A DNA stretch of 29,836 nucleotides from an uncultured Collinsella sp. (GTDB taxonomy: Bacteria; Actinomycetota; Coriobacteriia; Coriobacteriales; Coriobacteriaceae): NCBI GenBank assembly GCA_958438125.1, contig CAUBQN010000007.1, forward strand, positions 1 through 29,836, given 5' to 3'. The notes under the pieces were generated by a model, which was given only the letters and a program-made list of their open reading frames with translations, searched no databases and had not been told where the DNA came from. The position numbers and the translations under genes are program-made. Below, piece after piece: positions 25,251 through 29,836 of this stretch; positions within the stretch are counted from its first letter, which is position 1, and every line of letters starts with the position of its first letter.

Positions 25251-25373
25251 GGCCGGGCGCAGGGTTACCTCCCAAATCGTCCTCGGACATGTCGGAGCCC
25301 CCGTTGCGCGCTTCGCGCTGCGGGGGCTCCTCCGTCCTGCGGAAAGATTTGGGAGGTAACCCTGTGCCCGGCC
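25251..25373. repeat. 123-bp compound palindrome
   Basis: Outer arms of 28 nt (25251-25278, with GGGTTACCTCCCAAATC, and 25346-25373) match with one substitution. Nested inside is a second hairpin with GGAGCCCCCG (25294-25303) and its exact complement (25321-25330) around a GC-rich loop. The result is a cruciform-like structure with no reading frame. Its size and symmetry suggest a MITE-like or REP-type element, but no target-site duplication is obvious. Confidence 0.8.
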
Positions 25374-25403
25374 TGCGGCTACTAAGGGGTCGATGCGTTC
25401 AAG

Positions 25404-25472
25404 AAGTTGCGGTGAAATAGGGACTGTTTTAGCAGTTAAAAGCCCTAATCAGTCCCTATTTCACCGCAACTT
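25404..25472. repeat. 69-bp inverted repeat, family 2, copy 2
   Basis: Perfect 22-nt arms (25404-25425 and 25451-25472, core GTTGCGGTGAAATAGGGACT) enclose a 25-nt loop. The arms match copy 1 at 11519-11587, but the loop sequence is different. It lies upstream of the zinc-ribbon gene. Confidence 0.9.
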
Positions 25473-25566
25473 ATATTGGAGCTCATTGTTGCGCAACTTT
25501 GGTTAGGGATATCGCTTTACAGTTGAGTTAGATAGATGGATGGTTCTAGGCTCGCTGGAGGTTGGT

Positions 25567-26835
25567 ATGGTTTGTCCGTATTGTGGTGCTGAACTTGCTG
25601 ATGAGGCTCGGTTTTGCGTGGGATGCGGGGCCGCGCTTGACGGGACACAGGCTATACCCGTAGCCAACCCTGAGGTTGCGCCGGCACCTGTGGGTTCGCC
25701 CGCCCCCAGCAAAAAGCCCAAGAAAGGCGTCGTGATCGCTATCGTCTGCGCGGCGGTAATCGTTGTTGGCGGGGGCGGTGGGCTGGCGTATCACCTGTAT
25801 CAGCAGCGTGTCCAGGAGCAGGAGCAGTATGAGTCGGCGCATTCCAAGCATGCGATCGTGGTGAGTGTAAAGGCTGAAGGGTGGGACACCGATAACGGCG
25901 CCTCGCGTGTGCCGGTGCGCGTAAAGGGCAAGACGGTCGATGGAAAGAAGGTCGACAAGGTCGAATATGTCGCTTCCGACGGCTCGGGCATCAAGCTTAT
26001 CCAGGGCAAGTACACGCTCAAGGCGGAAGGCTCCCCCATCGCCGCCGATGGCACTATCTATCAGGTGCCTTGCACAAAGGCCGAGCTCACGCTCGACGAC
26101 GCTTTTGCCAAGGGCGAGAAGATTGACTTGGCAGAACTCGCCGAGCAGGATTCGGTTTTGGACTTTACACCCATCGATGCTGTCGACGTGACCGACGACG
26201 AGATCAACGACGCCGTGACACTCGCCATGGCATACAAGGGCAAGGACGCGCCCAACGTCGATGCACTGCAACACGCCGCAACGAACCGCCGCGACACCGC
26301 CGTCACGGCCAAGAAAGCCGCCGAAGAGGAAGCGGCGCGCCAAGCCGAGGAACAGCGCAAAGCCGCCGCACGCCACATCGAGGCCCAAACCTTCAGTGTC
26401 GACCTGCCCGAGTACTGGGATGGTAGGGTGACAGCAGAAGTCGACGGAGATGTGATAGGGCTGTACTCGACTGCCTTTCCAGATAAAGAGCTTGGATATC
26501 TTGCCATGAAAAATGAACCGTATGGAAACGCGGGAGATATCGAGTGCGGCCGTATTCGCGACATCAAGCTCGACGAAAACCACTATGTAAAACTAGTAAT
26601 TTATCGTTGGGCCTTTGATGCGGGGCAAGACCATTTATCAAAAGCTGAATATCGTCTTAACTTGTGTTCAGATGATGCCGCACGCGAGATAGTCGACCTC
26701 CAATCGTTGGGGACAATCTCCTACGACTCCATTCTTGCTGATATGGTTGCGGCAAATGACGCTAATGTCGCAGCGGTATGCTGGCCAGACGACATCTTTG
26801 CCAACGCCCTCGCCCCGACCGTGAAGCTCCTCTAA
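25567..26835 (+). CDS. Zinc-ribbon membrane-anchored protein, 422 aa
   Basis: Begins with a zinc ribbon (C3, C6, C17, C20 in CPYCGAEL and FCVGC), a Pro/Ala linker, a Lys-rich stop and one membrane helix (about 54-76, ending in a run of glycines). The remaining ~345 residues should lie outside the cell: a beta-rich domain (about 95-205), an Ala/Glu-rich coiled coil (about 245-272), and a C-terminal domain starting TFSVDLPEYWDG. The plan (cytoplasmic ribbon, helix, outer domain) is common in Gram-positive membrane proteins of unknown role. The ATG at 25567 follows GGAGG, and an in-frame ATG at 25540 lacks one. The codons for about 26450-26760 are clearly more A/T-rich than the rest, so the C-terminal domain may have a different origin. 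Confidence 0.8.
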   Translation: MVCPYCGAELADEARFCVGCGAALDGTQAIPVANPEVAPAPVGSPAPSKKPKKGVVIAIVCAAVIVVGGGGGLAYHLYQQRVQEQEQYESAHSKHAIVVSVKAEGWDTDNGASRVPVRVKGKTVDGKKVDKVEYVASDGSGIKLIQGKYTLKAEGSPIAADGTIYQVPCTKAELTLDDAFAKGEKIDLAELAEQDSVLDFTPIDAVDVTDDEINDAVTLAMAYKGKDAPNVDALQHAATNRRDTAVTAKKAAEEEAARQAEEQRKAAARHIEAQTFSVDLPEYWDGRVTAEVDGDVIGLYSTAFPDKELGYLAMKNEPYGNAGDIECGRIRDIKLDENHYVKLVIYRWAFDAGQDHLSKAEYRLNLCSDDAAREIVDLQSLGTISYDSILADMVAANDANVAAVCWPDDIFANALAPTVKLL

Positions 26836-26855
26836 CCGTTCCTCCCCCAAACACA

Positions 26856-26892
26856 AAGCCGGGGTGCCCCCACACGAAAGGCACCCCGGCTT
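26856..26892. terminator. Bidirectional intrinsic terminator
   Basis: A perfect 13-bp stem (AAGCCGGGGTGCC at 26856-26868, complement at 26880-26892) with an 11-nt loop is followed by ATTTATTAT on the forward strand and by TGTGTTT on the reverse strand. It sits between the convergent zinc-ribbon and transketolase genes and can serve both. Confidence 0.9.
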
Positions 26893-26945
26893 ATTTATTA
26901 TCCAACGCGGGAACGGCTCTCAGGTCAAGGCCAAAGCAAAATGCC

Positions 26946-27887
26946 TTAGGCCAAGAACTCCTTGGTGGTCGCCACGATGTTGGCGGCGTCCAGGCCGTAC
27001 TTATGCAGGAGCTCGGCGCCCGGACCGGACTCGCCGAAGGTGTCGTTGACGCCAATCTTCTTGAGCGGCGTCGGACACTGCTCGCACAGGACGTCGGCGA
27101 CGGCGCTGCCCAGGCCACCGATCACGGAGTGCTCCTCGACGGTCACGACGTGGCCGGTCTTGGTGGCACTCTTGACGATCAGGTCGGCATCGATGGGCTT
27201 GATGGTGTGCATGTTGATGACCTCGGCATCGATGCCCTCGGCAGCAAGCTGCTCAGCGGCCTCGAGCGCCTCGCCGACCATCAGGCCGCAGGCGATGATG
27301 GTGACGTCGGCGCCCTCGCGCATGACGATGCCCTTGCCTACCTCGAACTTGTAGGTCTCGGGGTCGTTGATAACCGGCGAGGCCAGACGGGCGAAGCGCA
27401 TATACACGGGGCCGTCGCACTCGTAGGCGGCGCGCGTCACGGCGCGGGCCTCGACATCGTCGGCGGGAACAATCACGGTCATGCCGGGGATAACACGCAT
27501 GAGGGCGATATCCTCGCAGCACTGGTGCGTGGCGCCATCCTCGCCCACCGAGATACCGGCGTGCGTGGCACCGATCTTAACGTTAAGGTGCGGGTAGCCG
27601 ATGGAATTGCGGACCTGCTCAAAGGCGCGGCCGGCGGCGAACATGGCAAAGCTGCTCGCGAAGGCAACGCGGCCGGTGGTTGCGATACCGGCGGCAACAC
27701 CCATCAGGTTGCTCTCGGCAATGCCCACATCGAAGAAGCGGTCGGGGCAGGCTGCCTTGAACTTGCCAGTCTGCGTGGCGGCGGCCAGGTCGGCGTCGAG
27801 GACCACAAAGTCATCGTGCTCGTTGGCGAGCTCGACGAGGGCCTCGCCGTAGCTTACGCGCGTGGCGATTTTCTTGACGTCTGCCAT
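26946..27887 (-). CDS. Transketolase, C-terminal half
   Basis: The 313-residue product carries the pyrimidine-binding domain of transketolase, with Glu58 in DVGIAESNLMGVAAG as the TPP-activating glutamate, and the C-terminal domain (VVTVEEHSVIGGLGSAV). With the N-terminal half it moves two-carbon units between sugar phosphates in the pentose phosphate pathway. The ATG at 27887 is one base past the stop of the other half, with GAGGAG seven bases upstream, so the two are co-translated and should form a heterotetramer. Split transketolases of this type are well known in anaerobes and archaea, so this is not a frameshift. A DXPS-type activity is unlikely because of the short length. Confidence 0.94.
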   Translation of the reverse strand: MADVKKIATRVSYGEALVELANEHDDFVVLDADLAAATQTGKFKAACPDRFFDVGIAESNLMGVAAGIATTGRVAFASSFAMFAAGRAFEQVRNSIGYPHLNVKIGATHAGISVGEDGATHQCCEDIALMRVIPGMTVIVPADDVEARAVTRAAYECDGPVYMRFARLASPVINDPETYKFEVGKGIVMREGADVTIIACGLMVGEALEAAEQLAAEGIDAEVINMHTIKPIDADLIVKSATKTGHVVTVEEHSVIGGLGSAVADVLCEQCPTPLKKIGVNDTFGESGPGAELLHKYGLDAANIVATTKEFLA

Positions 27888-27888
27888 C

Positions 27889-28719
27889 CTAGAGCTCCTC
27901 TCCGGCGGCCGTGAGCTCTGCCATGGCCTGCTCAAACTGTTCATCGTTGGGGGCCTTACCGTGCCAACCCACCTGGTTCTCCATAAAGGAGACGCCCTTG
28001 CCCTTCATGGTCTCGGCGATAATGGCAGTCGGCTGACCCTTGGTGGCGCGGGCCTCGGCAAAGGCGGCGCGGATCTGATCGAAGTCGTTGCCGTCGGCGA
28101 GCTCCACCACGTGGAATTTGAAGGCGCGGAACTTGTCGGCGAGCGGCATGGGGTCGTTGACCTCCTCGACGGGGCCGTCGATCTGCAGGCCGTTGTGGTC
28201 GACGATCACGCAGAGGTTATCGAGCTGCTGGTTGCCGGCAAACATGGCGGCCTCCCAGACCTGGCCCTCCTCGCTCTCGCCGTCGCCCAGCAGGGCGTAG
28301 GTGCGATAGTCATCGCCCCAGTGCTTGGCGGCAACGGCCATGCCCACGGCGGCGGAGATGCCCTGGCCGAGCGAACCGGTGGACATGTCGACGCCCGGGG
28401 TGTCGTTCATGTTGGGGTGACCCTGCAGGTGGCTGCCGATGTGGCGCAGCGTCTCGAGATCCTCCTTGGGAAAGAACCCGCGCTCGGCGAGCACGGCGTA
28501 CAGACCAGGCGCGCAGTGGCCCTTGGAAAGCACGAAGCGATCGCGGTCGGCCTTGCGGGGGTCGGCCGGGTCGACGTTCATTTCCTCAAAGTACAGATAG
28601 GTCATGATGTCGGCAGCGCCGAGCGAACCGCCCGGATGGCCGGACTTGGCAGCGTGCACGCCGGTGACGATGCCCTTCCTTACCTCGTTGGCAACCTTTT
28701 TGAGCTCTTCGTCGCTCAT
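27889..28719 (-). CDS. Transketolase, N-terminal half
   Basis: The 276-residue product is the TPP-diphosphate-binding domain. It contains SGHPGGSLGAADIMTYLYF, the substrate-binding KGHCAPGLYA, TGSLGQGIS, and the TPP/metal motif from GDG (145-147) to N176 of VDHNG. It ends at ELTAAGEEL, where full-length transketolase would continue into the second domain. ATG at 28719 follows GGAAGG by four bases. It is first in the two-gene operon with the C-terminal half. I found no good promoter pair in the 200 bp upstream. Confidence 0.95.
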   Translation of the reverse strand: MSDEELKKVANEVRKGIVTGVHAAKSGHPGGSLGAADIMTYLYFEEMNVDPADPRKADRDRFVLSKGHCAPGLYAVLAERGFFPKEDLETLRHIGSHLQGHPNMNDTPGVDMSTGSLGQGISAAVGMAVAAKHWGDDYRTYALLGDGESEEGQVWEAAMFAGNQQLDNLCVIVDHNGLQIDGPVEEVNDPMPLADKFRAFKFHVVELADGNDFDQIRAAFAEARATKGQPTAIIAETMKGKGVSFMENQVGWHGKAPNDEQFEQAMAELTAAGEEL

Positions 28720-28926
28720 TGTGCCTTCCTTTCATCCTCTTTAGACAAAATGCGCACGGCACAGAAGGTCGTCCCAACCCAGCCGCGATGCACGTACGCC
28801 ATTCATTATGCTGGAAACTGGAAGCTTTACCAGAGTATTTATCATTATTTGAGCAATTGAGCAGGCAGAACCGCTGATGAAACGGTTTACCAATGTGAAC
28901 GTCTTTTGGATGGAACGCAGTCGGCC

Positions 28927-29817
28927 CTACGCGTTAATGTCCTTGAAGCCCTCACCGAAGGTCTCCGTAACGTCGGCCACGGTCACAATAGCACGCGGGT
29001 CGCGCTCACGCACAATGGTTTTGAGCGTGTTGAGCTCGCGACGACTCACGATTACCATGATCACCGGCTTCTCGGCACCCGAGTACATGCCGGTCGCCTT
29101 AAACTTGGTGCAGCCGCGACCCAGGCCATACATGATGTCGGCCGCAATATCGGGAAACTTGTCCGAGATGATGAGTACCATACGGCGCCTGTTGCCGCCG
29201 TCGACCACGGCATCGATCACGTAGCCGCTAATGACCATCGAAAGGCCCGCATACAGCGCGTTTTCGACCGAGAAGACCGGGGCCGACAGCGCGCACACGG
29301 CAACATCGATCGCCATGACGGTCGAGCCAACCGGCAGCGATGTGTTGCGCGAGATAATCTGACCGATGGTGTCTGAGCCGCCAGTGTTGGCACCGGCGCG
29401 CAGCACCATGCCGTAGCCGATGCCCGTGATAATGCCGCCCCACATAGCGGGCAGCATCAGGTCGGCATGTGCCAGCGGCGCCACAAACGGAGCAAACAGG
29501 TCGGTGAAGAAGCCCAGCAGCACAAAGCCCGTCGCCGTCTGGACCACGTAGAACATGCCACCCTCGCGCATAACGACCAGCAGCAGCAAGGCATTCATCA
29601 CGATGGTTTGAATACCGACAGGCAGCGAGATGCCATGCGAGGCGCCGACCGCCTGGATAATCGTGGCGAGACCCGTAACGCCGCCGGCAGCAAGACCGTT
29701 GGGAATCAAAAATAGATCCGTCGCGATAGCGGCCAGAGCGCAGCCCAGCATAATCTTGGGCAGATCGTGAAAGAAGTTCAGCGAAAGAATGCGCTTGATG
29801 TCCAGACGATATGCCAT
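28927..29817 (-). CDS. YitT-family membrane protein (DUF161/DUF2179)
   Basis: The 296-residue protein has five or six membrane segments in its first ~200 residues, including the glycine-rich GIGYGMVLRAGANTGGSDTI motif typical of the YitT family, and a soluble C-terminal DUF2179 domain (about 205-290, with TGMYSGAEKPVIMVIVSRRELNTLK) of ferredoxin-like fold. The function of the family is not established, though some members are suggested to transport small molecules. ATG at 29817 follows GAGGGAGG. It is on the same strand as the transketolase genes but ends about 200 bp before them, and no strong terminator is visible in the gap, so the transcripts may be joined or separate. Confidence 0.9.
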   Translation of the reverse strand: MAYRLDIKRILSLNFFHDLPKIMLGCALAAIATDLFLIPNGLAAGGVTGLATIIQAVGASHGISLPVGIQTIVMNALLLLVVMREGGMFYVVQTATGFVLLGFFTDLFAPFVAPLAHADLMLPAMWGGIITGIGYGMVLRAGANTGGSDTIGQIISRNTSLPVGSTVMAIDVAVCALSAPVFSVENALYAGLSMVISGYVIDAVVDGGNRRRMVLIISDKFPDIAADIMYGLGRGCTKFKATGMYSGAEKPVIMVIVSRRELNTLKTIVRERDPRAIVTVADVTETFGEGFKDINA

Positions 29818-29836
29818 GCTGCCTCCCTCAAAAAAG

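Larger units (their letters stand above)
25147..25566. other. Divergent intergenic region between ftsE and the zinc-ribbon gene (420 bp)
   Basis: It holds the ftsE leader and ribosome binding site, two large palindromes (25251-25373 and 25404-25472) and the leader of the zinc-ribbon gene, with GGAGG at about 25558. An A/T-rich patch near 25185-25220 may hold the ftsE promoter (TAAAAT on the reverse strand), but I could not pair it with a good -35. No further gene is seen. Confidence 0.5.

Noticed and set aside
25404..25472. Invertible promoter flanked by inverted repeats
   Set aside because: The 25-nt segment between the arms is too short to hold a promoter and shows no -35/-10 pair.
26946..28719. 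Transketolase broken by a frameshift
   Set aside because: Each half has its own start and ribosome binding site, and the split falls at the domain boundary used by known two-subunit transketolases.
28720..28926. Terminator behind the YitT gene (AACCG...CGGTT hairpin near 28873)
   Set aside because: The stem is only five pairs and no T run follows on the reverse strand.

Overview
The window looks like chromosome of a high-GC, anaerobic, gut-type actinobacterium of the class Coriobacteriia, most probably Collinsella or a close relative. This is an inference from gene content (glutamate synthase pair, rubredoxin with a flavin reductase, split transketolase, MurNAc PTS, FtsE/FtsX), from the GC-rich third codon positions, and from palindromic intergenic repeats of a style I associate with that group. 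No phage, plasmid or CRISPR region is visible. The only recombinase is a single serine resolvase.

Layout. 1-2.3 kb: the first codons of a gene running off the left edge, then a reverse-strand protein with a DUF559/PD-(D/E)XK-like C-terminus bracketed by paired 59-bp palindromes, then an unrecognised 235-residue protein. 2.7-8.9 kb: gltB-gltD, the two subunits of glutamate synthase, with a palindromic terminator behind gltD. 9.2-10.5 kb: an Nramp Mn/Fe transporter, preceded by an orphan coding tail and a possible DtxR-type operator. 10.65-11.4 kb: rubredoxin and a flavin reductase that together correspond to a split high-molecular-weight rubredoxin. 11.6-13.0 kb: smpB overlapping a TPR-like gene. 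13.07-13.24 kb: tRNA-Glu(CUC) and tRNA-Gln(CUG) with a clear promoter and terminator. 13.5-14.5 kb: a small unknown gene, a palindrome cluster and an ArsC/Spx-family protein.

14.6-19.0 kb is a four-gene reverse-strand operon, murR-murQ-murP-mupG. It matches the gene set known from Staphylococcus aureus for recycling the peptidoglycan disaccharide MurNAc-GlcNAc. The PTS permease would import and phosphorylate it, MupG would split it, MurQ would remove the lactyl ether, and the RpiR-type regulator would respond to MurNAc-6-P. 19.2-20.5 kb: a VanZ-like membrane protein and a serine resolvase. 20.7-22.8 kb: ribonuclease R. 23.0-25.1 kb: ftsE-ftsX, where FtsE carries an unusual ~174-residue Pro/Ala/Gln-rich N-terminal extension. 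25.6-26.8 kb: a zinc-ribbon membrane-anchored protein. 26.9-28.7 kb: transketolase as two adjacent half-genes. 28.9-29.8 kb: a YitT/DUF2179 membrane protein.

The strongest unexplained signal lies between the genes. There are several families of long inverted repeats. One has 17-nt arms (five full copies and one half copy) and another has 22-nt arms (two copies). Both hold their arms exactly 25 nt apart although the loops vary, and two copies of the first family show matched changes in both arms. Further long palindromes lie upstream of ftsE, between rnr and ftsX, behind gltD, before the ArsC-like gene and upstream of the resolvase.
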